Notes: a model not told the origin generated them from the letters alone. A stretch of 64,000 bases of DNA from Haliscomenobacter sp040401995 (GCA_040401995.1 JBBANM010000016.1:23077-87076), one strand, 5' to 3'. Positions 53,263 to 62,634 are shown, counted from the first letter of the stretch. Translations and numbers: made by a program.

Positions 53263-53559
53263 ATGAAAAGATCCTTTATGGTGGAGTTTGAGCTCCCAGA
53301 ATCACTTACCGAAGATTTTCTATCACTCGTTCCAAGTCAGCGGGAAACCGTTGAAATCCTAATGTCGGAAGGAAAAATCCGCTCCTACTCTTTGGCGCTT
53401 GATCGTTCAGTTTTGTGGGTCATTATGGAATCAGAGTCAGAATTTGACGTTATGGAAATCATCTCACAATTGCCGTTGAGTGATTTTATGCACCCTTATA
53501 TTTCTGAATTGATGTTCCACAACTCGGCAATGGCCATTAATCGTTTCTCCTTGAATTAA
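53263..53559 (+). CDS. Small muconolactone-isomerase-like (ferredoxin-fold) protein
   Basis: A 98-residue protein with a beta-alpha-beta pattern (FMVEFELPESL, FLSLVPSQRETVEILMSEGK, IRSYSLALDRSVLWVIMESE, EIISQLPLSDF) that resembles muconolactone delta-isomerase/YCII-type dimeric alpha-beta barrels. In Bacteroidota such small proteins are common and uncharacterised, and no aromatic-degradation gene is near, so the enzymatic name should not be transferred. It is monocistronic. Confidence 0.7.
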   Translation: MKRSFMVEFELPESLTEDFLSLVPSQRETVEILMSEGKIRSYSLALDRSVLWVIMESESEFDVMEIISQLPLSDFMHPYISELMFHNSAMAINRFSLN

Positions 53560-53694
53560 TTTATATTTGCGCCGGATCGGATTTTCGATCTTTTACTTTG
53601 CTAAGCAATGCGATGTTATAAATTTAGGCTTCTAACTGGATTTTCTAGATTTATAACATTGCACTACTTACCCGAATAAGGTGCTATTTTCCCT

Positions 53695-54225
53695 ATGAAA
53701 CGCATTGCCATAGACATGGATGAGGTGATCGCCGACATCCAGCCCAAATTCCTTGATATTTTTGAAAAGCAAGTTGGCCGTCGGCCAAGCGAAGATGAAT
53801 ATTTTGGAAAAAAATTGTACGAAATCCCTGGAGGCGAAAACATCCGCTCTTACCTTTTCCATCCAGGTTTTTTTGGCGATCTACCCGTTATGGAAGGAAG
53901 TCAAGAGGCTGTTAAAAAATTGATGGAGCATTACGAAATCTTCATTGTATCTGCTGCCCAAGAATTCCGCAATAGCTTAGCCGACAAACATGATTGGCTA
54001 CAACAGCACTTCCCATTTATCCATTGGAAAAATTACGTTTTCTGCGGCGATAAAAGCTTGATCGGCACCGATTACCTCATCGATGACCATGCTTTCAACT
54101 TAGAAACCTTCAAAGGTAAGGGGTTGCTTTTTACCGCTGCCCACAACGCACACGAAAAGCGATTTACCCGAGTAAACGACTGGAACGAGGTGCTGGCCTT
54201 TTTTGAGCAGGAGCAGGCAAAATAA
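53695..54225 (+). CDS. 5'(3')-deoxyribonucleotidase (HAD superfamily, NT5C type)
   Basis: A 176-residue protein. HAD motif I is IDMDEVIAD (residues about 6-14, nucleophile and acid Asp), motif II lies in FIVSAA (about 82-87), and motif III/IV in DYLIDDHAFN (about 124-133). This matches the short bacterial 5'(3')-deoxyribonucleotidases that dephosphorylate dNMPs. It ends 5 bp before the convergent pseudouridine synthase gene. Confidence 0.88.
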   Translation: MKRIAIDMDEVIADIQPKFLDIFEKQVGRRPSEDEYFGKKLYEIPGGENIRSYLFHPGFFGDLPVMEGSQEAVKKLMEHYEIFIVSAAQEFRNSLADKHDWLQQHFPFIHWKNYVFCGDKSLIGTDYLIDDHAFNLETFKGKGLLFTAAHNAHEKRFTRVNDWNEVLAFFEQEQAK

Positions 54226-54230
54226 ATCGT

Positions 54231-55121
54231 CTACTTGCCAGTAAAATGTTTGAGCATAATCACCTCTTGCTTGGTCAAGGGGCGAGAAAACCCGCGGGGC
54301 AGATCCTTTTTGGTTAAACCGCCCAGGTAAACCCGATCCAGCCTTTCTACTACGTACCCCAAATGTTCAAAAATACGGCGCACGATGCGGTTGCGCCCAA
54401 TGTGAATGGTGATCCCTATTTCTGTTTTTGGTCGATCTTTTAAATAATCTACCTGATCTACTGGTGTTGGACCATCTTCGAGGGTTAATCCAGCTCGAAT
54501 CTGCTCGAGATGTTCTGCACTGAGTGATTTATCCAAAACTACGTGGTATACTTTTTTGAGTTTGTAACTGGGATGAGTCATTTTTTGCGCCAGATCTCCA
54601 TCGTTAGTCAACAACAGTAAGCCAGTAGTTTCCCTGTCCAATCTACCCACTGGAAAAACCCGCTCATCCACTTTATCTTTAATCAAATCCAATACCGTTT
54701 TCCTTCCCCGCTCATCTTGCGAGGTAGTGATTACTCCCCTGGGCTTGTTCATGAGGAGATAAACTTTTTTTCCCTCCGGTTTGATCACCTTGCCTTTATA
54801 ACGGATAACATCCGTTTCCTGAACCAAATAGTACGGTTCTAAAACCACTTGATTGTTCACCGATACTTGGCCTTGTTTTACCAAATCGGCAGCTTGGCGC
54901 CGCGAGCAAATGCCGCAATGTGCCACGAACTTGTTCAGGCGCATGCCTTCCTCATTGTCGCCTTCCAATCCTTCTGGCGGCGGAACAATGGCGGGCTTCC
55001 GGTCTATTGGCGGACGCCCAGTTGGCCTGGGTTTGCTGCTATAACGTCCTGCTGGCGGACGATCAGAAGAGGTACGTTTAGGGCCGGGCTTATTGGGTCT
55101 CCGTTGATTTTCTTTAGCCAT
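54231..55121 (-). CDS. Pseudouridine synthase, RluB/RsuA family
   Basis: About 296 residues from the Met at 55121 (MAKENQRRPNKP; three more codons are open upstream). The N-terminal 55 residues are a basic, Pro/Arg-rich tail; then an S4 RNA-binding domain (MRLNKFVAHCGICSRRQAAD, about 60-105) and a catalytic domain with VFPVGRLDRETTGLLLLTND (catalytic Asp in GRLD) and KVYHVVLD, GRNRIVRRIFEHLGY. It modifies uridines of 23S or 16S rRNA (RluB, RluE or RsuA type). It follows dnaB by 39 bp on the same strand. The basic tail is typical of Bacteroidota members. Confidence 0.93.
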   Translation of the reverse strand: MAKENQRRPNKPGPKRTSSDRPPAGRYSSKPRPTGRPPIDRKPAIVPPPEGLEGDNEEGMRLNKFVAHCGICSRRQAADLVKQGQVSVNNQVVLEPYYLVQETDVIRYKGKVIKPEGKKVYLLMNKPRGVITTSQDERGRKTVLDLIKDKVDERVFPVGRLDRETTGLLLLTNDGDLAQKMTHPSYKLKKVYHVVLDKSLSAEHLEQIRAGLTLEDGPTPVDQVDYLKDRPKTEIGITIHIGRNRIVRRIFEHLGYVVERLDRVYLGGLTKKDLPRGFSRPLTKQEVIMLKHFTGK

Positions 55122-55160
55122 AATAGTCAATTCGCAAACTGGACGATGGTGTCCAATTCA

Positions 55161-57119
55161 TTAAAACGGAATATCCTCATCATCGTTCATCTTGGACGAA
55201 CGGGTAATGATGGTAGGTGATGGATTGGCAAAAATATCTCCGGGAAAACCGCTAAAGTCGGCATCGTCCAAATTGGAGAAACGCGCAAATTGGTCGGTAA
55301 ACCGCAGCCTAACGGTATCCAAGGCGCCGTTTCGGTGTTTGGCAATGATGATTTCAGCAATCCCTTTGAGTGATTGTCCTTGCTCGTCTTCCAAGATTTG
55401 GTAATATTCCGGACGGTAGATAAATGAAACAATATCGGCATCCTGTTCGATCGAGTTGTGCACAATAAAATCGTTGGCGATAAAATTGTGGGTTCCAGGA
55501 ACAGTAGCATCATATACATCTTCCACACCTTGCGGAGTGATAGAATGAATGGTATCCCAAAAAATGGTTGGATCAGGATTTTTCTCCACTTTACGCGGTA
55601 CTCCAATCTGATCCCCAGTGCGCAGGTGCTCTAAAGCTGTCCAGCCTTCTTTTTTGAAAAACGGGTGATTGGCGCTGGCTTTGATCACGCGACCGCTGGT
55701 GGTTTTTAAGGCAAAAACTGGTTTTTTCCCCGAATAAAAAACCTTGGACATACACTGTTGTCCAATTTTTCCATCATGCCCCACGCCCAGCACGGTCAGC
55801 GGCTGTTGTACCGAGCGCTCAGCTAGGGTTTTTATGGGCGTTTTTTTGCCCGTAATGGCATCCACAATTAAGGTATCCCCACTAAGACAACCAGATTCCC
55901 GCAAGTCGCTCAACTGGGGGCGTTTGCTCCCTCCGCGCACTTCCACTGCCCGACTCAACTGCGACAAGGCAATGACTGGCACATTCAATTCTTTGGCCAA
56001 TCCTTTTAGCGCCCGGGAGATGGCACTAACTTCCTGTTCACGGTTGCCGCGTTGGTTGTCGCCGCCGCCGCTCATCAATTGTAGGTAATCGATGATGATG
56101 ATTTGGATATTGTAGAGCATTTTTAAACGACGGCATTTGGCACGTAATTCAAAAATGTTGATACCCGGTGTATCGTCAATGTAAATGCTGGCGTCGCTGA
56201 TGCGTTCGATGGCTGCGTTGAGTTGGGTAAACTCCTCGGGGGTCATTTGTCCGTTCCGCATTTTATTGAGCGGAATTTCAGATTCCATGGAGATCAAACG
56301 CATGGCCAACTGGATGGAGGCCATTTCCAAAGAGAATACGGCTACTCCCTTTTTGTAATCTACTGCCGCGTTTTTGGCAAGGGATAGCACAAACGAGGTT
56401 TTACCCATACCCGGGCGAGCCGCAAGAATAATCAAATCCGAAGGTTGCCAACCCGAAGTAAGGCGATCCAAATCCGTAAAGCCCGTGGGTACGCCAGTAA
56501 GGCCGTCTTCTTTACCTTTCAACTCAGCAATCTGCTTGAGCGCTTTGCTGGCCAAGGTGCTCATCGAGTCGTAGCTACGGCTCATGTTTTTTTCAGCAAT
56601 CCCAAAAAGTCCTTTTTCAGCGGCATCCAGCAATTCCAATACATCCGTGGTGTCCTCGTAGGCATCGCGGATCATATCGGTAGAAATGCGAATCAATTCC
56701 CGCTGGATGAATTTTTGGGAAATGATGCGAGCGTGGTATTCTATGTTGGCCGCCGAAGTAATCTTATTGGTCAGTTCCACCAAATAGTAAGGGCCGCCAA
56801 TGATTTCCAAATGAGCTGTTTTTTTCAGCTCTTCGGTTAAGGTAAGTAAATCGATGGGTTGTGAACGTTCAAAAAGGCGCTTCATCGCCCGGTAAATGAG
56901 TTGGTGGCCTTCAAGGTAAAAGCTTTCGGGCTCAAGTACGTCAATCACATTGTTCAATGCCTCTTTGTCTAGCATCAAGGCGCCCAATACCGCCTCTTCG
57001 AGTGGTACCGCCTGTGGAGGCACCTTACCAAAGACATAGCTCGATAAGCCTTCGCCTTTATTGGGCGTTTTGCGGGTACCTCCCGTTTTTTTACCGAGTT
57101 GATCTTTGAAGTCTGCCAT
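55161..57119 (-). CDS. dnaB: Replicative DNA helicase DnaB, interrupted by an in-frame intein
   Basis: A 652-residue precursor from ATG 57119 (MADFKDQLGKK); the frame is open to 57278 but upstream residues are not family-like. Residues about 25-180 form the primase-interacting N-terminal domain, and 205 onward the RecA-like helicase domain: Walker A AARPGMGKTS (233-242), Walker B IIIDYLQLMS (341-350), and ALSQLSRAVE. An intein occupies residues 411-555, between DLRESG and SIEQDADIVSF, inside a conserved helicase motif, so the gene works only if the intein is spliced out. The mature helicase would be 507 residues, the normal size. DnaB unwinds DNA ahead of the replication fork. Confidence 0.97.
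   Translation of the reverse strand: MADFKDQLGKKTGGTRKTPNKGEGLSSYVFGKVPPQAVPLEEAVLGALMLDKEALNNVIDVLEPESFYLEGHQLIYRAMKRLFERSQPIDLLTLTEELKKTAHLEIIGGPYYLVELTNKITSAANIEYHARIISQKFIQRELIRISTDMIRDAYEDTTDVLELLDAAEKGLFGIAEKNMSRSYDSMSTLASKALKQIAELKGKEDGLTGVPTGFTDLDRLTSGWQPSDLIILAARPGMGKTSFVLSLAKNAAVDYKKGVAVFSLEMASIQLAMRLISMESEIPLNKMRNGQMTPEEFTQLNAAIERISDASIYIDDTPGINIFELRAKCRRLKMLYNIQIIIIDYLQLMSGGGDNQRGNREQEVSAISRALKGLAKELNVPVIALSQLSRAVEVRGGSKRPQLSDLRESGCLSGDTLIVDAITGKKTPIKTLAERSVQQPLTVLGVGHDGKIGQQCMSKVFYSGKKPVFALKTTSGRVIKASANHPFFKKEGWTALEHLRTGDQIGVPRKVEKNPDPTIFWDTIHSITPQGVEDVYDATVPGTHNFIANDFIVHNSIEQDADIVSFIYRPEYYQILEDEQGQSLKGIAEIIIAKHRNGALDTVRLRFTDQFARFSNLDDADFSGFPGDIFANPSPTIITRSSKMNDDEDIPF
55455..55889 (-). 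other. DnaB mini-intein (145 residues, no homing endonuclease)
   Basis: Starts with Cys in CLSGDTLIVDAITGKK (block A) and ends VHN before Ser+1. Block B is GRVIKASANHPFFKKEGW (TxxH replaced by SANH), block F is VEDVYDATVPGTHNFIAND and block G FIVHN. The middle contains no LAGLIDADG or HNH endonuclease. The insertion point (after DLRESG) is the one used by the cyanobacterial Ssp DnaB intein, and the block sequences are similar to it. At 145 residues it is near the natural lower limit for inteins. Confidence 0.96.
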
Positions 57120-57386
57120 GAACGTGTTGTAGCTTTCAAAATAAAGATAGCAAAAATAGCAGTTTTTGAGCTGGAAAAAAGCACAATTTCTAATTTCAGA
57201 TAAATAGATGATTGAACCGCCCACAAACTCGCTAAATAAAAAACGTGCCTTCCTGTTTTCACCGGATGGCACGTTCAAAATACTAGACCTAATAAAAATA
57301 CAAAAGGTTTGGTTTTTTGGGGCGCTTTTCGCGCATGAAGTAGGTCTGCTTCGATTTATTAGAGGGGTATTGCTAGCAGTAGTGCA

Positions 57387-58112
57387 TTAGATCCCTGACA
57401 TCAATTTCTTGGCATTTTCCAAAGCTTTTTGCTGGTTCAAAATGCGCTGCTGGGCTTGCTGTTGATCGGTTTCGTTCTTGATGATGCTTTCCTTGGCTTT
57501 GCGGATACGGTCTTCTGAGTATTTAATCTCGCGAAGGTAGCGCTGGTTGTCGCTTTTCAAATGCCGGAGATTGGACTCAAATTTATTCAGTTGGTGTTCT
57601 TCTGATTTAACGAGCAAGCGAACTTGCTCGCGTCTTACCTCCTTGGCGAATTTGGCCAGCAACTCTTGCGAACCTCGCGGATTCACCATATTCAGACCTT
57701 TAGCTGTAAATTGAGGAGATGCCGCCAACGCCACTGAACTATTTTTTGGTGCTTCAATAATCGGTGCGCCAGGGTATATGGAGAAGCTCACATCCCCGCC
57801 AATTTGGCGACTCTGCGCCGTCAAACTTACTGGAAACCCCGACATTTCGCGAACGTTTGCCGTGGGCGTCATAAATTCCTTGGATTTGCGGTCGTATTTG
57901 ACCTTGCCGTCCAAATGTCGGCGTACGTAGGTTGCCCACATACGGTTGACCAATTTTTCATTGGCGCCAGGAATAACGATATTATTGGGATTATAATTTA
58001 CCGCTGATTGGGCGATGACCGGGGTATCGATGGGGCCAACATCCTGTGCATTGGCTTGAGCTGCTACAAAAAAGAGCACAATCAATAAGCTGAAGTATGC
58101 CTTATTTTTCAT
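57387..58112 (-). CDS. Secreted protein with C-terminal coiled coil
   Basis: About 241 residues from the Met at 58112 (MKNKAYFSLLIVLFFVAAQA, signal peptide to about 22); the longer frame from 58208 lacks a sensible start. The middle (NEKLVNRMWATYVRRHLDGK, KYDRKSKEFMTPTANVREMS) is of unknown fold, and the last 80 residues are a charged coiled coil (LRHLKSDNQRYLREIKYSED, QQQAQQRILNQQKALENAKK). It is probably periplasmic. No family recognised. It is divergent from the ABC exporter genes. Confidence 0.72.
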   Translation of the reverse strand: MKNKAYFSLLIVLFFVAAQANAQDVGPIDTPVIAQSAVNYNPNNIVIPGANEKLVNRMWATYVRRHLDGKVKYDRKSKEFMTPTANVREMSGFPVSLTAQSRQIGGDVSFSIYPGAPIIEAPKNSSVALAASPQFTAKGLNMVNPRGSQELLAKFAKEVRREQVRLLVKSEEHQLNKFESNLRHLKSDNQRYLREIKYSEDRIRKAKESIIKNETDQQQAQQRILNQQKALENAKKLMSGI

Positions 58113-58329
58113 TGCTAAAATGGGTTTTGAAATTTTTGTTGTGTTTTTAATACTCATTGGGACGTAAGTCTGATTAGTGGTCACTAAAAATAATAAAAAA
58201 GAAATCAACTGACCGGCGTGATTTCAACCTTATTTTACGGATTAATCGACGCATTGGTTCTTTTTGTCCTAATTTTAATCAGCGTAGCTTTAGGTATTGT
58301 AATTTCCGTGTAAAATTTCGCAAAAACGT

Positions 58330-59241
58330 ATGGAACAGATTTTATCTCTAAATGACGTTGTTAAGACCTACGACAAAAAAATTGCCGTTGATCATGTAAC
58401 CTTCGATGTGCCCAAAGGTTTCATCTTTGGCTTATTGGGCCCCAATGGCGCAGGGAAAACCTCCCTCATCCGCATCATCACCACCATTACGCGGGCCGAT
58501 GCTGGGCAAGTTCTGCTCGACGGCGAGCCACTCAACAGTCGGCATCCCGAGCAGATTGGCTACATGCCGGAAGAACGAGGATTGTACAAAAAAATGAAAG
58601 TAGGCGAACAATTGATTTATCTAGGTCGACTCAAAGGCCTGGATATGGCTGAAACCCGTAAAGCCATCCGTTATTGGATGGAAAAATTTGAGATTACTGA
58701 TTGGTGGAACAAAAAAGTGGATGAGCTCTCCAAAGGGATGCAACAAAAAGTGCAGTTCATTGCCACGGTGCTCCACAACCCCAAGTTGCTCATTCTCGAT
58801 GAACCTTTCACTGGTTTGGACCCCATTAACTCCAATTTGCTCAAAGCGGAAATTGAAGAACTCAAGCAAAAAGGTACCAGCATTATTTTTTCTACGCACC
58901 GCATGGAGCAAGTGGAAGAAATTTGCGACAACATTGTATTGATCAACCAGGGCAAGAACATCCTCAACGGCTCGGTAGCGGCCATCAAAGATCAGTACAA
59001 ACTCAACCGCTTTCAATTTCACTACACCGGAGAATTAGGTGATGCCTTGCCCAATGGCACCGAAGTGGTAAGCCAGAAACCAGGAAATATTGTGGTTCAA
59101 CTGCACGAAGAAGGAAACAGCAATGATTTGTTGCGCCATTTTTTGGATAAGCAGGTAAAAATTACTGCTTTCCAGGAGATCCTGCCTTCCATCAATGAGA
59201 TTTTCATTCAGCAGGTAGAACAATCGAATGCCAAAGTTTAA
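58330..59241 (+). CDS. ABC exporter ATP-binding subunit (NatA type)
   Basis: A 303-residue protein: Walker A GPNGAGKTSLIR (about 37-48), signature LSKGMQQKVQF (about 134-144), Walker B LLILDEPFTGLDP (about 154-166), and the H-loop STHRMEQ. A C-terminal extension (DUF4162-like; about 220-300) is typical of NatA/CcmA-like exporters. The next gene, 42 bp on, encodes the matching permease. In Na+/drug export families the pair is often called NatAB; the substrate here is unknown. Confidence 0.94.
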   Translation: MEQILSLNDVVKTYDKKIAVDHVTFDVPKGFIFGLLGPNGAGKTSLIRIITTITRADAGQVLLDGEPLNSRHPEQIGYMPEERGLYKKMKVGEQLIYLGRLKGLDMAETRKAIRYWMEKFEITDWWNKKVDELSKGMQQKVQFIATVLHNPKLLILDEPFTGLDPINSNLLKAEIEELKQKGTSIIFSTHRMEQVEEICDNIVLINQGKNILNGSVAAIKDQYKLNRFQFHYTGELGDALPNGTEVVSQKPGNIVVQLHEEGNSNDLLRHFLDKQVKITAFQEILPSINEIFIQQVEQSNAKV

Positions 59242-59283
59242 ACGTGTTTCAACCCAATTCAACATCAACAACAACCAACAACA

Positions 59284-60603
59284 ATGGATAAGCTGTGGTT
59301 AATCATCAAAAGAGAATATTTGACTCGGGTTACACGCCGGTCGTTCATCATTGCTACACTACTCACTCCGCTTGCTTTTGCTCTATTTTTTGTAGTAGTG
59401 AGCTTAATTTTCAGCTACCAAAGTGATGACAAAAAGAAAATTGCCATCATCGACGAAGGCGGTATCCTTAGCGGCACCTTGAAAGATGGCAAAAATGTTT
59501 TTTTCAAATTGGAAAAACGCTCGCTCGAGACCTTGCGCAAAGAGTTCAAAAAAACTGGCTATGATGCCATTTTAGTGGTGCCAAAAATCAAGGATTTACT
59601 AAGCAAAACGGAAACCATTTTTTATTATTCTGAAGGGCAACCCACTCTGGATGTGGAATTACTGGTATCCGATCGGATCCACGATGCCATTCGCGACTAT
59701 AAAATAACCAAACTCAACATCGAACGCAAACAGTTTGACGCCATTAATACCAAGGTGGAATTGGAACCTGAGCCCATCAAAAAAGGCGGAACCGATGCAA
59801 CCCGGCTCACCAGCGCCATCGCCGCAGGAATTGGCGGAATTATGGGTTTCATTATGTACATGACCGTTTTTATATACGGTATGATGGTGATGCGCTCGGT
59901 TATGGAAGAGAAAACCAACCGCATTGTTGAAGTCATGATGTCGACGGTGCGCCCATTCCAGTTGATGTTGGGAAAAATTGTTGGCGTTGGGTTTGTCGGT
60001 TTGACTCAAGTTGCCATTTGGGCCATTATGATTCCCCTTTTACTCACCATTATTCAAATGGTAATGGGCATTGAAGCAAAGCCGCCCCAAATGCAGATGG
60101 CCGGACAAGCTGGTAATATCGACCCCGATGATATGCGCTCCATGATGATGCTGGCCTTCAATGAAATTGGTCGGATCAACTGGCTGTTGATTGTGCCGAT
60201 GTTTGTCATTTATTTCCTTGGGGGGTATTTCCTGTACTCTTCCTTGTTTGCTGCAGTTGGCTCGGCTATGGGCGATGATTTAGGTGAAGGACAAGCATTG
60301 ACCATCCCGATTACGATTCCCGTTATTTTGGCTTTATACATCATGATGCAAGCCGTACAAGCACCTAACTCCAGCTTAGCCGTTTTTGCATCTATTTTTC
60401 CGTTGTTTTCTCCGATTGTAATGCCTGCACGATTGGCTTTTGCCATACCAGCTTGGCAGATTGTGGTTTCGGTAATTGTTTTGATTGCCACCTCGATCTT
60501 CTTCGTCTGGCTATCTGGGCGGATTTACCGGGTGGGTATTTTGCTATATGGAAAAAAAGTTAATCTAGCGGAGTTTGTACGTTGGATTTTTGTAAAAGAC
60601 TGA
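59284..60603 (+). CDS. ABC exporter permease (NatB/ABC-2 type)
   Basis: A 439-residue membrane protein with one N-terminal helix (about 20-45), a periplasmic domain of about 120 residues and five or six C-terminal helices, the ABC-2 membrane type of NatB/YhaP. Conserved pieces: REYLTRVTRRSFIIATLLTP, MVMRSVMEEKTNRIVEVMMS, FQLMLGKIVGVGFVGLTQVA. It forms the exporter with the upstream ATPase. Confidence 0.92.
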   Translation: MDKLWLIIKREYLTRVTRRSFIIATLLTPLAFALFFVVVSLIFSYQSDDKKKIAIIDEGGILSGTLKDGKNVFFKLEKRSLETLRKEFKKTGYDAILVVPKIKDLLSKTETIFYYSEGQPTLDVELLVSDRIHDAIRDYKITKLNIERKQFDAINTKVELEPEPIKKGGTDATRLTSAIAAGIGGIMGFIMYMTVFIYGMMVMRSVMEEKTNRIVEVMMSTVRPFQLMLGKIVGVGFVGLTQVAIWAIMIPLLLTIIQMVMGIEAKPPQMQMAGQAGNIDPDDMRSMMMLAFNEIGRINWLLIVPMFVIYFLGGYFLYSSLFAAVGSAMGDDLGEGQALTIPITIPVILALYIMMQAVQAPNSSLAVFASIFPLFSPIVMPARLAFAIPAWQIVVSVIVLIATSIFFVWLSGRIYRVGILLYGKKVNLAEFVRWIFVKD

Positions 60604-60624
60604 TAAAGCTTTTTTATAAAATAC

Positions 60625-60670
60625 AAAAGCCTTCGAAACCCCATAAAAAAGGGACTTTCGAAGGCTTTTT
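60625..60670. terminator. Bidirectional terminator
   Basis: AAAAGCCTTCGAAA and TTTCGAAGGCTTTT form a perfect 14-bp stem around a 17-nt loop, followed by T on the plus strand and preceded by an A-rich stretch, between convergent genes. Confidence 0.93.
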
Positions 60671-60690
60671 CATTACATTAAACCCGTTAA

Positions 60691-61836
60691 CTAATCCACA
60701 ATCATGGTAGCATGGTTGAGATTTTGCTGAACCATATTGATTGGTAGTTCGCGGTATTCGTATTGCTGATTGCGCAATTGCGGACGGAAACCCGCCTCCC
60801 GGATGGCATCCTGAATCCCATTGGCGGTAAACCGGAATCGGGCGCCAGCTGCAGAAACTACATTTTCTTCAATCATGATGCTGCCAAAATCGTTCGCGCC
60901 CGAGTGTAGGCATACCTGCGCAACCTGTTTGCCGACGGTAAGCCATGAAGCTTGTATGTTGACAACATTTGGCAGCATGATGCGGCTCATTGCAATCATC
61001 CGCACGTATTCCTCACCAGTAACCGTATTGCGGGCGCGTTTCAATTTTTTCAAAATGGTATCTTCATCCTGAAACGGCCACGGAATAAAGGCTAAGAAAC
61101 CTTTGGCATCGGCAGGTTTTTCGGATTGAACTTCGCGAATTTTCACCAGGTGATCCATCCGTTCCAAATTGGTTTCGATGTGGCCAAACATCATCGTACC
61201 CGAAGTGGTCAATCGCAATTGGTGAGCAGCGCGCATAATGTCGAGCCATTCTTGTCCGCCACATTTTCCTTTCGAGATGAGTCGGCGTACCCGATCGTCT
61301 AATATTTCGGCGCCAGCGCCCGGTAAACTATCTAACCCCGATTCTTTGAGCGCCTTGAGTACTTCGTAGTGAGTTGACTGCTCCAACTTGGTGATGTGGG
61401 CAATTTCCGGCGGTCCCAGGGCGTGCAATTTTAAATTCGGATAGAGCTCCTTAAGCTGCCGGAATAGAGAAGTATAAAATTCCAAACCCAGATCAGGATG
61501 GTGTCCGCCTTGTAGCAACAGTTGCTCGCCGCCGTATTGAAAAGTTTCTTCTATTTTTTGTTTGTATTCCTCAATGGAGGTGATGTACGATTCATCATGA
61601 CCAGGACGACGATAGAAATTGCAAAATTTACAATTGGCTATACATACATTGGTGGTATTCGAATTGCGGTCAATGATCCAGGTAACGGTATCATTGGGTA
61701 CTTTTTGTTTGCGCAGTTGATTGGCAACATAGGCCAATTCGCTGGTTCCGGCTTGTTCAAACAGGAACACACCTTCCTCAGCGCTGAGGAATTCCAAGCG
61801 AAGCGCCCGTTGTAAGAGATCGTCAGTATGCATCAT
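60691..61836 (-). CDS. mqnC: Cyclic dehypoxanthinyl futalosine synthase MqnC (radical SAM)
   Basis: A 381-residue radical SAM protein with the cluster motif CIANCKFCNFYRR (about 65-77), then GGEQLLLQGGHHPDLGLEFY, LPGAGAEILDDRVRR and SGTMMFGHIET, which are MqnC hallmarks. It cyclises dehypoxanthine futalosine in the futalosine route to menaquinone, the respiratory quinone of Bacteroidota. Other mqn genes are not in the window. Start at ATG 61836 (MMHTDD) fits the family. Confidence 0.95.
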   Translation of the reverse strand: MMHTDDLLQRALRLEFLSAEEGVFLFEQAGTSELAYVANQLRKQKVPNDTVTWIIDRNSNTTNVCIANCKFCNFYRRPGHDESYITSIEEYKQKIEETFQYGGEQLLLQGGHHPDLGLEFYTSLFRQLKELYPNLKLHALGPPEIAHITKLEQSTHYEVLKALKESGLDSLPGAGAEILDDRVRRLISKGKCGGQEWLDIMRAAHQLRLTTSGTMMFGHIETNLERMDHLVKIREVQSEKPADAKGFLAFIPWPFQDEDTILKKLKRARNTVTGEEYVRMIAMSRIMLPNVVNIQASWLTVGKQVAQVCLHSGANDFGSIMIEENVVSAAGARFRFTANGIQDAIREAGFRPQLRNQQYEYRELPINMVQQNLNHATMIVD

Positions 61837-62003
61837 TTTGAATTGCTTCTATTTATTATTGTCCCGCCAACTATCTGTAAACAAAGATAAACAAGCCTGG
61901 TTGCGATACCAAGTTTCTTTTTTCACTTTTTTCAGAAAAAAATGAAATCAACAAAAAAACGAATACTACACTATGCGGACTGGAAATATTCAATAAAAAG
62001 GAT

Positions 62004-62065
62004 TAGATTTGCACAAATTAAGGAAAAACCAGCAAAAGAGGGAGCCAGTCGGCTCCCTCTTTTGC
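62004..62065 (+). promoter_or_regulatory. Promoter and leader hairpin of rimP-nusA
   Basis: TAGATTTG at 62004-62011 is an exact TAnnTTTG -7 box. Immediately after the predicted start, GCAAAAGAGGGAGCC (62032-62046) and its exact complement (62051-62065) form a 15-bp stem with loop AGTC, ending in a T-run (CTCTTTT). This is a terminator-like structure placed before rimP, consistent with attenuation. Confidence 0.6.
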
Positions 62066-62106
62066 ATATATCCTACTTTTTACATTGGTTCATTAAGCGC
62101 TTTACC

Positions 62107-62583
62107 GTGATTGTCGAGAAGATAGAACAATTATTAGCTGAAAAATTTTCGGAACCCAACTTTGCGGATTGTTTTGTTGTAGAGATAAAACTGGAGCAGT
62201 CGGAACAACGATTAGAAGTATATGTTGACAGCGATTCGGGTATGGATTTTTCTAAATGCCAGAAAATCAGTCGCTATTTGGAGCCTTTTTTGGATGAAGG
62301 TGCTTGGCTTGGACCAACCTATGTACTTGAAGTTTCCTCCCCAGGGATTGAGCGCCCTTTGAAGTTTCACCGCCAATACTACCGAAACATCGGTCGTACG
62401 CTACAACTCAACTTGAAAGAAGGCGAACCACGGGAAGGCATCTTGAAGACGGTGAATCCAGAATCCATCATTTTGGAACAGGAGATCAAATTCAAAGAGG
62501 GCAAACGCAACAAAAAGGAAATTATCCAAACCGTTATTCCTTTTGAACACATTACCAAAGCCACAGTAAAAATTACGTTTTAA
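62107..62583 (+). CDS. rimP: Ribosome maturation factor RimP
   Basis: About 158 residues from the GTG at 62107 (M-IVEKIEQLLAEKF); the frame is open to ATG 61942, but those 55 residues span the leader hairpin and are not RimP-like. The N-terminal domain includes IKLEQSEQRLEVYVDSDSGM and CQKISRYLEPFLDE, then the conserved YVLEVSSPGIERPLK, and a C-terminal SH3-like domain (GRTLQLNLKEGEPREGILKT). RimP helps assemble the 30S subunit. It precedes nusA by 51 bp, the classical gene order. Confidence 0.93.
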   Translation: MIVEKIEQLLAEKFSEPNFADCFVVEIKLEQSEQRLEVYVDSDSGMDFSKCQKISRYLEPFLDEGAWLGPTYVLEVSSPGIERPLKFHRQYYRNIGRTLQLNLKEGEPREGILKTVNPESIILEQEIKFKEGKRNKKEIIQTVIPFEHITKATVKITF

Positions 62584-62634
62584 CCCAGTAAGCAAAATGC
62601 GTCTGAGTTAATTTTTTCAATAAACCGTAAGATT

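Noticed and set aside
61942..62106. N-terminal extension of RimP from ATG 61942
   Set aside because: The added 55 residues cover the promoter and hairpin and match nothing in the family; GTG 62107 gives the normal length.
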